Shown one piece after another: positions 1-5,558 of a stretch of 7,213 bases of DNA. Every line of letters starts with the position of its first letter. The first letter of the stretch is position 1. A program made the position numbers and the translations under genes. The stretch covers positions 1 through 7,213 of the forward strand of contig CAMBJI010000101.1 in assembly GCA_945867725.1 (NCBI GenBank), read 5' to 3'. Under the pieces are notes generated by a model. The model did not search any database, was not told the DNA's origin, and worked only from the letters and a program-made list of their open reading frames with translations. The DNA comes from Bordetella parapertussis (lineage in GTDB: Bacteria; Pseudomonadota; Gammaproteobacteria; Burkholderiales; Burkholderiaceae_D).

Positions 1-844
1 TCAGTCGCTGCGCGAGTTCCTCCGGCTGTTCTTCCGGAACGAAATGGCCGCAGTTCGCTATCATGCCGCCGCGTACATCGATTGCGACTCTCTGCATGGA
101 TTCGAGTACCTCCATGCGTCTTCCCCAGCTATCTGCACCACCCAGTGCCAGCACTGGCATGGGAAGTTTGAAGCGCGCAATCGTTGCCGCATTGTCGGCA
201 ATGTCCTGCGGTACCGCGCGGTAGTAAGCGAAACCCGCCGCGAGTGATTCAGGCTTACGATAGCAGCGTAAAAATTCTTCAATCACTTCATCAGTCATCA
301 CTTCGGCGCGATGCGCAAAGGTGCGATAAAACCAGCCTAGATAAACCGCTTCATGCCCCGTGACCAGCGCTTCAGGGAGTGCTGGTGTGCGATTGAATGC
401 ATGATGCCAGCGCTTGCCACCCTGACTGATGTCGGGTCCGCCATCACCGGGAATGGTGACATCGATGATAGCCAGTTTTTTTACCGCATCCGGATGGTGC
501 GCTGCCAGCGCATAGGCGGTTGGGCCACCCCAGTCATGACCGACGAGATAAAAGTTTTCAAGTTGCAGTTCGTGATGCACCAACTCCCACACGTCATTGG
601 CAATGGTTTTTTTATCGTACCCACTGGCGGGACAGGAGGTATCACCGAGACCGCGCAGATCCGGTGCAATCACGCGATAGTGTGGCGCTAGCTGGTCGAT
701 TATGTGGCGCCATTCGTGCCAGGTTTGCGGCCAGCCATGTAACAGCACCACCGGGTAGCCTTCGCCTGCAGTTACATAGTGCATGCGGACTTCGGATAAA
801 TTTGCGTAATGATGAGTAACGCCATTTATGTTTGAAGTAATCAT
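1..844 (-). CDS. Alpha/beta hydrolase, epoxide hydrolase/haloalkane dehalogenase-like (3' end outside window)
   Basis: Reading leftwards from an ATG at 844-842, 281 codons stay open to the window edge, so the C-terminus is missing but probably only slightly. The fold is recognisable: HGWP oxyanion motif at residues 36-39 followed by WxxW, APDLRG at 60-65, nucleophile elbow GHDWGG with Asp104, a cap region containing RWHHAF (145-150) and tyrosines 168/173, and the catalytic His267 in NCGHF. The acid could be Asp128, spaced 24 residues after the nucleophile as in fluoroacetate dehalogenases, or Asp238 in GGADSWG. An Asp nucleophile means catalysis through a covalent alkyl-enzyme ester, so the substrate is an epoxide or organohalide rather than a plain ester. 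The residue after Asp104 is Trp, not the Arg used by fluoroacetate dehalogenases to bind carboxylate, so a true fluoroacetate dehalogenase is unlikely. No signal peptide: cytoplasmic. Its ATG overlaps the preceding gene's stop (ATGA), which implies translational coupling. Fold is confident; substrate is unknown. Confidence 0.9.
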   Translation of the reverse strand, partial: MITSNINGVTHHYANLSEVRMHYVTAGEGYPVVLLHGWPQTWHEWRHIIDQLAPHYRVIAPDLRGLGDTSCPASGYDKKTIANDVWELVHHELQLENFYLVGHDWGGPTAYALAAHHPDAVKKLAIIDVTIPGDGGPDISQGGKRWHHAFNRTPALPEALVTGHEAVYLGWFYRTFAHRAEVMTDEVIEEFLRCYRKPESLAAGFAYYRAVPQDIADNAATIARFKLPMPVLALGGADSWGRRMEVLESMQRVAIDVRGGMIANCGHFVPEEQPEELAQRL

Positions 845-1149
845 TGCTTCACCGTCATGGGAAAGTCATTCAGTAATTTTTGGCAGAGCGCTTCCTTGCC
901 CATTTTTTTACTCATTCCATCAAAGGTCGAATCGCCCATGAGGAATAATTTTTTTGAGGCTTCCTTACCTTTTTTGTCCATGCAAACTTGGGAATCTTGC
1001 TGGAAGCGAAAGGCATAGTAGGAGAAGGGACAAGATTTTTTGGCTTTGGTCAGCAGGCCATCCATCTTGATCAGATCATCACATTGATCTGCGTTGGCCC
1101 TAGGAAGTGCGAGCAACAGTATCCAGAGGAGAGCGATTTTTTTCATCAT
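841..1149 (-). CDS. Small secreted four-cysteine protein of unknown function
   Basis: A 102-residue protein that I do not recognise. It opens with a convincing Sec signal peptide: Met-Met-Lys-Lys, a hydrophobic core over residues 5-16, and an A-N-A cleavage site after Ala20. The mature part has 82 residues, is lysine-rich, and contains four cysteines (23, 40, 56, 89), an even number suited to two disulfides in the periplasm. There is no CxxC, no haem motif and no lipobox. A second ATG directly follows the first, so the start could be three bases later. No clear Shine-Dalgarno precedes either. The gene begins 21 nt after the methyltransferase stop, and its own stop overlaps the hydrolase start by 4 nt, so it is almost certainly part of one transcript. 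The tight spacing and signal peptide support a real gene; function is open. Confidence 0.75.
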   Translation of the reverse strand: MMKKIALLWILLLALPRANADQCDDLIKMDGLLTKAKKSCPFSYYAFRFQQDSQVCMDKKGKEASKKLFLMGDSTFDGMSKKMGKEALCQKLLNDFPMTVKQ

Positions 1150-1170
1150 CGTTGATCGACGTTATTGTTT

Positions 1171-1923
1171 TCATTTTTTTAGCAGAACCAGGTGTTGCCA
1201 GGGAAGCGAGGAAATCGTCGTGACCCACTGCAGACCCAGTAATGCGGCTTCTTTTTTTATCTGCGCTTCGCTCATTTTATGCTGCGGCCTGATCGGTACG
1301 TTGGCATCTTCTGCGCGGAATTCTACCAATGCGATCTGCCCACCGCTCTTGAGCGCGCGTCTGATACAGCCCATGGTTTCAATGGGATAGAGAAGCTCGT
1401 GGTAGACATCAACAAAAAGCGCAAGATCAATACTCTCGGGCGGCAGCTTGCAATCGGTTTCAGTTGCGAGCAGGGTGTCGATATTAGAAATTTTTGATTC
1501 AGTAATCTGTTTTTTGAGTAGCGTGATCATCTCGGGTTGTACATCGACCGCGATCACCCGACCACCTGGCGCAAGACGCGGCGCAATTCTTCGACTGTAA
1601 TAGCCACTGCCCGCGCCAATATCAGCGACGACCATGCCCGGTCGTATCGGGAGCAAAGGCAGCAGCAGGTCCGGTCTTTCTTCCGTACCGCGCTCGGCGC
1701 GTTCCAGCCATGCGGCGCCGTGCCAGCTCATCACTTGTGCAATTTCCCGACCCGCAAAGCTTTTGCCCGTGCCTCCGGGGCTGGTAGCCACCTTGCCATA
1801 GGCAAGTGGGCTATCCGCAGCTGTGCTGATGGTGGATCCTAGAAGGGCAAGTGCAATGAGGAGGTCGCTAAAACAGCGTAGGTAGCGTTGGGACATCTTT
1901 GATTTTTTTCTGCGCTGTCGCAT
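1171..1923 (-). CDS. Exported class I SAM-dependent methyltransferase
   Basis: With a start at 1923 the product has 250 residues. Motif I is VADIGAGSG at 99-107, the acidic end of strand 2 is Asp127 in VIAVDVQPE, and FVDVYHEL (about 170-177) matches the post-II/motif IV region of the Rossmann methyltransferase fold. The C-terminal LPWQH (240-244) is typical of a subfamily of proteobacterial methyltransferases I recall as often carrying N-terminal leaders. The N-terminus looks like a Sec signal peptide: a very basic n-region, a hydrophobic core at about 20-33, and a cleavage site around STA-A (33-36). Start choice: the ATG at 1923 has a weak GTGAG nine bases upstream; the alternative ATG at 1896 (241 residues, cleaner signal peptide) has none. 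A longer frame back to 2070 would overlap the lipoprotein gene and is not credible. It lies between the lipoprotein and the four-cysteine protein, all on one strand. Substrate is unknown. A methyltransferase outside the cytoplasm is puzzling because SAM is made inside. Confidence 0.85.
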   Translation of the reverse strand: MRQRRKKSKMSQRYLRCFSDLLIALALLGSTISTAADSPLAYGKVATSPGGTGKSFAGREIAQVMSWHGAAWLERAERGTEERPDLLLPLLPIRPGMVVADIGAGSGYYSRRIAPRLAPGGRVIAVDVQPEMITLLKKQITESKISNIDTLLATETDCKLPPESIDLALFVDVYHELLYPIETMGCIRRALKSGGQIALVEFRAEDANVPIRPQHKMSEAQIKKEAALLGLQWVTTISSLPWQHLVLLKK

Positions 1924-1948
1924 TGGTAAGCGCTCACTGGCGCATGGT

Positions 1949-2131
1949 TCATTTTTTATTGCGGAATTGTTCTTTGCATTCTTCAGCCAACTTACGGAAC
2001 CGACTGTCATTGTTAGCCGTTCGGGATGCCTGCAGCATGCAGTCATCATAGGTCTTCGGTCCCCTTTCACAGGCTGTCAGGGCTGCGGCAATAAAGATGG
2101 CAAGAGATGCAACGCGGAGTGTAGCGCACAT
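1949..2131 (-). CDS. Small outer-membrane-type lipoprotein, unknown function
   Basis: A 60-residue protein starting at the ATG at 2131. The first 20 residues form a short hydrophobic leader (LASLAIF-like core) ending in a lipobox, Leu18-Thr-Ala-Cys21, so Cys21 should be lipidated and become the mature N-terminus. Residue 22 is Glu, not Asp, which suggests Lol-dependent outer-membrane sorting. The mature part is 40 residues, with two more cysteines (34 and 50) and a charged helical tail ending in Asn-Lys-Lys. A start at 2215 would add 28 residues that would displace the lipobox from the N-terminus, so the shorter form is preferred; a CGAG-like Shine-Dalgarno stands about seven bases upstream of it. 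It is the first gene of the minus-strand cluster, 25 nt before the methyltransferase start. Not recognised as a named family; similar tiny lipoproteins are common in proteobacteria. Confidence 0.7.
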   Translation of the reverse strand: MCATLRVASLAIFIAAALTACERGPKTYDDCMLQASRTANNDSRFRKLAEECKEQFRNKK

Positions 2132-2148
2132 AAATTTAACTCGGTCTC

Positions 2149-2223
2149 GGTGATTTTTGATGCGTAGGTTTAACAGGCGGTTAATACCTACCAATCGTAA
2201 CAAGACGTTTATCAAAAATTACC
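2149..2223. repeat. Nested inverted repeat (75 bp)
   Basis: Two inverted repeats share roughly one centre. The outer arms, 2149-2161 and 2211-2223, match at 12 of 13 positions around the core ATCAAAAAT. The inner arms, 2164-2173 and 2181-2191, pair over 10 bp with a single bulged A and enclose the 7-nt loop CAGGCGG. The element lies between the fitB-like gene and the lipoprotein gene, upstream of the latter's start. It may act as a 5' leader hairpin, an operator, or be a remnant of a small non-autonomous element. No transposase is adjacent. The structure is seen directly; its role is not. Confidence 0.6.
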
Positions 2224-2262
2224 TGTCCCGCGGGGCAACAGCCATGGCTGGCCTTTCGGCTC
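2214..2262 (-). terminator. GC-rich palindrome cluster followed by a T run, possible terminator of the toxin-antitoxin operon
   Basis: Immediately after the toxin stop, the minus strand carries a small GCC-GAAA-GGC hairpin (2262-2251), a perfect 12-bp palindrome CAGCCATGGCTG (2250-2239), and a CCCGCGGG palindrome (2234-2227), then TAATTTTTGAT (2221-2211). The GC-rich structure followed by a T run fits factor-independent termination. However, the two palindromes lack proper loops, so no single strong stem can be named. Low confidence. Confidence 0.35.
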
Positions 2263-2268
2263 GGCTCC

Positions 2269-2685
2269 CTAACTCACGAAAGGATTCAGGCATTGAACCC
2301 CGGTACCTTCGAAATCTGCCGTGTTCCGGGTAACCACCACCAGGCCGTGTACTACTGCCGTAGCGGCGATCTGTTTGTCGATCGGATTTTCCGGATGAGG
2401 TGCACACAGTCGCCCCCAGACCTGGGCGGTATCCGTGTCAAATCCCAGTATTTTTTCTTTGTAATCCAGCAGGAGCATGTTCAACCATGTCTCCAGCAAT
2501 TGCGCCTGATGGATATCACCTCTGTGACGGATCAGTTCTACACCTCGCCTGAGCTCTCCAATCGTCACCGATGACAAATACAACTGACGATCAGGGCTGG
2601 ATTGTTCAAAAAAAGAAATGACTCCCTGATTCGCGCGGTCCTTCTTGCGGATCTCGCTGATGACATTCGTGTCAATCAGATACAT
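2269..2685 (-). CDS. fitB: PIN-domain ribonuclease toxin, FitB/VapC family
   Basis: A 138-residue toxin of a type II toxin-antitoxin system; PIN-domain toxins of this family are metal-dependent RNases. The acidic site is complete: Asp5 in LIDTNVISE, Glu44 in TIGELRRGV, Asp103 in PIDKQIAATA, and Asp124 in TRNTADF. The patterns DTNVISE, YLSSVTIGELRRGV, IAATA and the ending NPF match FitB of Neisseria more closely than a generic VapC, as far as I can judge from memory. The start is the ATG at 2685, giving the normal family length. Extending to 2793 would add 36 residues read through the antitoxin gene in another frame, and a GTG at 2691 is a less likely option. It overlaps the end of the antitoxin by 14 bp, so translation is probably coupled. 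All catalytic residues are present, so the toxin should be active. Confidence 0.92.
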   Translation of the reverse strand: MYLIDTNVISEIRKKDRANQGVISFFEQSSPDRQLYLSSVTIGELRRGVELIRHRGDIHQAQLLETWLNMLLLDYKEKILGFDTDTAQVWGRLCAPHPENPIDKQIAATAVVHGLVVVTRNTADFEGTGVQCLNPFVS

Positions 2686-2905
2686 GAGCACGCCCGCTAT
2701 CCTGAATCCGCTCAAAATCGGCATCGATGCCCACATCAGGAATACTCGCCAGTGCCTCAGCCAGAGTGCGTTTTTTAGGGCGTGACAGCGCATCGAAAAG
2801 AATCTGCCGATGCTCTGCCTCTGCGCTTACGCCACGAGCGCCAGCCCGCTCTTTCAGCATTGCGACAAGGGCGTCATCCACATTTCTTACCAGTAAATTT
2901 GCCAT
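2672..2905 (-). CDS. fitA: FitA-like ribbon-helix-helix antitoxin
   Basis: A 77-residue antitoxin. Residues 1-8 (ANLLVRN) form the DNA-contacting beta strand, and two helices at about 10-22 and 27-40 complete a ribbon-helix-helix fold. The stretch GVSAEAEHRQIL resembles the FitA signature in which a Ser/Thr-x-Glu-Ala-Glu segment leads into the second helix. The C-terminal part (47-72), with FERIQDSGR, would wrap round the toxin; in FitA a C-terminal arginine reaches into the toxin's active site, and Arg66 or Arg72 could do this here. The start at 2905 is fixed by GGAGG six bases upstream. It precedes and overlaps the toxin gene, the usual order for this type, and should repress its own promoter together with the toxin. 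Confidence 0.9.
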   Translation of the reverse strand: MANLLVRNVDDALVAMLKERAGARGVSAEAEHRQILFDALSRPKKRTLAEALASIPDVGIDADFERIQDSGRAHVSD

Positions 2906-2911
2906 GATTTG

Positions 2912-2916
2912 CCTCC
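2912..2916 (-). promoter_or_regulatory. Strong Shine-Dalgarno for fitA
   Basis: On the minus strand a full GGAGG stands six bases before the ATG at 2905-2903. It decides the antitoxin start. The downstream toxin has no comparably strong site, which would favour antitoxin excess. Confidence 0.8.
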
Positions 2917-2944
2917 GGCTAAATGGATGATATCAATGATAGCG
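2917..2944 (-). promoter_or_regulatory. Candidate FitAB operator
   Basis: On the minus strand CGCTATCA (2944-2937) is followed after exactly 12 bases by ATTTAGCC (2924-2917). The known Neisseria FitAB operator, as I recall it, is TGCTATCA-N12-TGATAGCA. The left half-site matches 7 of 8 and the right only 4 of 8, with symmetric GCTA/TAGC cores. A separate 8-bp palindrome, TGATATCA (2928-2935), sits between them. The position, overlapping the -10 box, suits autorepression. Sequence resemblance is partial and the assignment is inference. Confidence 0.4.
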
Positions 2945-2964
2945 TTTCGGTGAAATGAGGGCAA
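2936..2964 (-). promoter_or_regulatory. Sigma70-type promoter of the fitAB operon
   Basis: A -35 box TTGCCC (2964-2959) and a -10 box TATCAT (2941-2936) are separated by an ideal 17 bases. The matches to TTGACA and TATAAT are 4 of 6 and 5 of 6. Transcription would start near 2929, about 24 bases ahead of the antitoxin ATG, leaving a short leader that holds the Shine-Dalgarno. Confidence 0.6.
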
Positions 2965-3013
2965 CTTCGGAGTCGGGCGACAGTTCCCGCTACCCATTCC
3001 CGAGGCTAGAAAG

Positions 3014-3048
3014 CTGTCCACAAGTTAAGTGGATAAGTCTGTGGATGA
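3014..3048. promoter_or_regulatory. Cluster of three DnaA-box-like 9-mers
   Basis: CTGTCCACA (3014-3022) matches the TTATCCACA consensus at 7 of 9. AGTGGATAA (3028-3036) and TGTGGATGA (3040-3048) match the reverse complement TGTGGATAA at 8 of 9 each and lie 12 bp apart as imperfect direct repeats. The first and second also form a TCCAC/GTGGA inverted repeat with a 7-nt loop. None is a perfect box. Binding by DnaA is inference. Confidence 0.35.
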
Positions 3049-3157
3049 CTTGCGTCAAGAGACGGCAAGTGTTTGATTTTTATTGAATTTTCTGGGATGA
3101 GGGAAATCAAGGCAGGCAGTGGATTTCTTTTACCGCAAGAAGTACTTGCACGAGTTA

Positions 3158-3186
3158 TTGAAGCTCTGCTATTGTTGAAACTTAAT
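3158..3186 (+). promoter_or_regulatory. Possible promoter of the TonB-dependent receptor gene
   Basis: TTGAAG (3158-3163) and CTTAAT (3181-3186) are 17 bases apart, each matching the sigma70 consensus at 4 of 6. The -10 would be covered by the Fur box, as expected for iron repression. Other pairings exist (for example TTGAAA at 3175-3180 with a poorer -10), so the exact start is uncertain. Confidence 0.35.
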
Positions 3187-3202
3187 GCGAATCATTCTCA
3201 TT
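3181..3202 (+). promoter_or_regulatory. Fur box
   Basis: The 19 bases from 3181 match the Fur consensus (GATAATGATAATCATTATC) at 14 of 19, with the palindromic AAT-C-ATT centre intact. An overlapping register extends to 3202. It lies 35 bases before the receptor start. Iron-loaded Fur bound here would block the receptor promoter, giving expression under iron starvation. Confidence 0.75.
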
Positions 3203-3236
3203 AATATTTATTTAGAAATCTAGGGAGTTTTGTTTT

Positions 3237-5465
3237 ATGTTTCAGCCGTACTTTGCCGGTGCAGTGCTAGCCCATTCAACAGCAGATAAGCGCATTTGCC
3301 TGAACATGGCGCCCATCACGGCAGCAGTTTGCGTTTTGCTATCCCTGTCTACCCATGCGATTGGAGAGGCAACAGCCGATCGGGAGTTGCCTCGGGTTGA
3401 TGTCATTGGTGATTCGCTGAATGTTCTGAAGCTGCCCGGTTCGGCAACCGTTATTGATTCGGCCACGCTGGAAGAAAGCCGGGTATTCAATGTGAACGAG
3501 GCGTTGCGCAAAGTGCCCGGCGTCCATGTTCGTGACGAAGAGGGCGTCGGCCTGAGACCCAATATCGGCATTCGCGGCATGAACCCTACACGTTCCACCA
3601 AGACGCTTCTGCTGGAGGATGGACTGCCGCTCTCGTTCGCACCCTATGGCGACAATGCGAGCTACTACCATCCACCCATTGATCGTTATGAATCGATTGA
3701 AGTCAGCAAAGGTAGTCAGGTGATACGTTTTGGTCCGCAGACGGCGGGTGGTCTTATCAACTACATCACGCCCGAACCGCAACAGCAGTTCGGTGGCACC
3801 GTCGGTATTGCCGGTGGTACGCGTGGCTATCTGAACGGTCATGTCATGGTGACGGGTAATGGTGCGATTGCGGACCTCTATCACAAGGAATCCGATGGCG
3901 CGCGCAACAACATGCATAGCCGGCTGGATGATGTGAATTTCAAGTGGGCTGGTCAATTGAACGACGACCATAAGCTGGTACTGAGGGCCACGCATTTTAG
4001 AGAGTATTCACAGCTGACTTATTCCGGACTAACGCAGAATGAGTATCTAAATTTCGGTGCGCGTTACAACCCGTTCAAGAATGATTTCTTTGATGCGAAC
4101 CGAACCGGTTTGTCGGCGACGCATGAATGGAAAATTAATGGCAATTCAAAGCTCATCACGAGCCTCTATGGTGCCTATTTCGATCGTGATTGGTGGCGGC
4201 AGGCATCCGATACCGGTACTTCATTGAACTGCGAGGCGGCACAGCGGACGACCGGCTCAACACAGTTAGGCGACAGCGAGCTTAATAACTGCAAAATGCA
4301 AGGTCGCTTGCGTCAATACACCACCGCCGGGATTGACTCCCGCATGCTGACTCGCCATCAGGCCTTGGGCGTGCAGCATGATCTGGAATACGGTGTCAAA
4401 TTTCAGTACGAAAATCAGCGGCGTCGACAAACGAATTACACGACCTACAGCAACTACGTTCTAGATTCGGGGTCCACTACGGGCGAGAATCAGCGTCGTC
4501 AGACCGAAGCCGTGTCGGCCTTTGTGTCAAATCGTGCGCAGCTGACCGAGCGACTGGCAGTGACGCCCATTGTTCGGGTGGAAAACATTCGTAACAAGCG
4601 TACCTTCTATGCCGCTGACGACAATGGTACCAATGCCGACAGCGGGACTTTCGTGCGTTCATTTACCGAGCTCATTCCTGGTGTTGGCTTAACCTACCAA
4701 CTCGATGATCGCAATACGCTCTACGGCGGCGTGCATCGTGGCTTTAGCCCACCGCGTGTGGAAGATTCGTTTACGCAGCTGGGAGCGAGCATTGATTTGA
4801 ACGCGGAAAAAAGTATCAATGCGGAGCTTGGGCTGCGTTCTAAGCCCAACGAACAGATTACTCTGGATGTGGCGTTTTTCAGAAATGATTTCAGCAATCT
4901 GATCGCAGTGGGCAGCATCGCGGGTGGCACTACCAGTTACTCAGAGGGCAAGGCCTTGATGCAGGGTATTGAGGCTGCAGGTCAGTGGGACCGAATGACG
5001 TCGCAATTGGCGGGAAATTTGTTTACACGACTGTCATTGACGTATCTCTCCACGGCTGAACAGTCCTCTACCTTTTATAGCCCCTCTCAAGTCAATAGCG
5101 GATCTACAGTGACGGGTTCGGGCGCCGGACAACGACTGCCCTATGCGCCCGAGTATCTGATGACGCTTACGCTCGGCTATAGAGCGCCAGAGCGCTGGAA
5201 TGCGCGCATGGAGTATGTGTATGTTGGCGAGCAATACACGGATTTCAGCAATACCGTTTCTGCGACAGCCGGCAGCAACGGCCAAACCGGTGTGATTGAT
5301 GCCTACGGTATCTGGAATGTGGTGGCGAATTACACGCTGGGCAAAGCGACTTTTTTCATCTCGGGAAAAAATCTCACCGACAAAACTTATATCGTCGATC
5401 GCACCCGCGGTATTCAGGTCGGCATGCCACGCACCGTTCAACTGGGAATGAAGTACGCGTTTTAA
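3237..5465 (+). CDS. TonB-dependent outer-membrane receptor, ferric citrate (FecA-like, COG4772-type) family
   Basis: A complete 742-residue receptor that should import a ferric chelate across the outer membrane using TonB energy. A signal peptide core lies at about 25-42. A TonB-box-like LPRVDVIG follows at 51-58. The plug domain spans roughly 63-178 and has strong family patterns: LRPNIGIRGMNPTRS (106-120), LLLEDGLPL (124-132), PYGDNASYYHPP (136-147), and a QTAGGLINYITP segment near 168-179. The rest is the 22-strand beta barrel, ending in a terminal Phe after MKYA, the usual outer-membrane insertion signal. It lacks the extra N-terminal signalling domain of E. coli FecA, and no fecIR genes are adjacent, so it is a plain transporter. 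AGGGAG (3222-3227), nine bases upstream, supports the ATG at 3237, but this leaves 23 polar residues before the signal core; an in-frame ATG at 3306 would give a standard signal peptide. The substrate (ferric citrate or another chelate) is inferred only from family resemblance. Confidence 0.93.
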   Translation: MFQPYFAGAVLAHSTADKRICLNMAPITAAVCVLLSLSTHAIGEATADRELPRVDVIGDSLNVLKLPGSATVIDSATLEESRVFNVNEALRKVPGVHVRDEEGVGLRPNIGIRGMNPTRSTKTLLLEDGLPLSFAPYGDNASYYHPPIDRYESIEVSKGSQVIRFGPQTAGGLINYITPEPQQQFGGTVGIAGGTRGYLNGHVMVTGNGAIADLYHKESDGARNNMHSRLDDVNFKWAGQLNDDHKLVLRATHFREYSQLTYSGLTQNEYLNFGARYNPFKNDFFDANRTGLSATHEWKINGNSKLITSLYGAYFDRDWWRQASDTGTSLNCEAAQRTTGSTQLGDSELNNCKMQGRLRQYTTAGIDSRMLTRHQALGVQHDLEYGVKFQYENQRRRQTNYTTYSNYVLDSGSTTGENQRRQTEAVSAFVSNRAQLTERLAVTPIVRVENIRNKRTFYAADDNGTNADSGTFVRSFTELIPGVGLTYQLDDRNTLYGGVHRGFSPPRVEDSFTQLGASIDLNAEKSINAELGLRSKPNEQITLDVAFFRNDFSNLIAVGSIAGGTTSYSEGKALMQGIEAAGQWDRMTSQLAGNLFTRLSLTYLSTAEQSSTFYSPSQVNSGSTVTGSGAGQRLPYAPEYLMTLTLGYRAPERWNARMEYVYVGEQYTDFSNTVSATAGSNGQTGVIDAYGIWNVVANYTLGKATFFISGKNLTDKTYIVDRTRGIQVGMPRTVQLGMKYAF

Positions 5466-5492
5466 TGGTTTAACGAGCGGTTACTGAGCCAC

Positions 5493-5543
5493 ACCCGCTG
5501 CTGCGTCCGATTTGATCTCCTCTTTTCGGATGGGGCAGCGGGT
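5493..5543 (+). terminator. Hairpin between convergent genes, probable terminator of the receptor gene
   Basis: ACCCGCTGC (5493-5501) pairs perfectly with GCAGCGGGT (5535-5543). After a 4x4 internal loop, TCCGA (5506-5510) pairs with TCGGA (5526-5530) around a pyrimidine-rich loop. On the plus strand it is followed by ACTTTTC, a weak T run. It lies 28 bases after the receptor stop and 16 bases beyond the stop of the convergent minus-strand operon, so it may serve both. The minus strand has no T run after it. Confidence 0.55.
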
Positions 5544-5558
5544 ACTTTTCTGAGGTGT

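Larger units (their letters stand above)
2931..3236. other. Divergent intergenic region between fitAB and the TonB-dependent receptor
   Basis: About 300 bases hold no supportable gene. From left to right they contain the fitAB promoter and operator, three DnaA-box-like 9-mers (3014-3048), an AT-rich stretch around 3066-3095, the candidate receptor promoter, the Fur box and the receptor's Shine-Dalgarno. A 43-codon plus-strand frame starting at 2956 lacks a ribosome binding site and is not called. Confidence 0.7.

Noticed and set aside
353..819. Plus-strand open frames of 112 and 99 codons
   Set aside because: They lie opposite the alpha/beta hydrolase gene, whose family motifs are unmistakable, and their products show no motif or signal.
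1924..2070. N-terminal extension of the methyltransferase
   Set aside because: It would overlap the lipoprotein gene and place the signal peptide deep inside the protein.
2956..3087. 43-codon plus-strand frame in the intergenic region
   Set aside because: No ribosome binding site, and the sequence has promoter and DnaA-box-like content instead.
3014..3095. A replication origin
   Set aside because: Only three imperfect DnaA-like boxes are seen and no origin-associated genes (dnaA, dnaN, gidA, parAB) are in the window.
3339..3995. Minus-strand open frame of 218 codons
   Set aside because: It is antisense to the plug and early barrel of the TonB-dependent receptor, a complete and recognisable gene; the product looks like a reverse-strand shadow.
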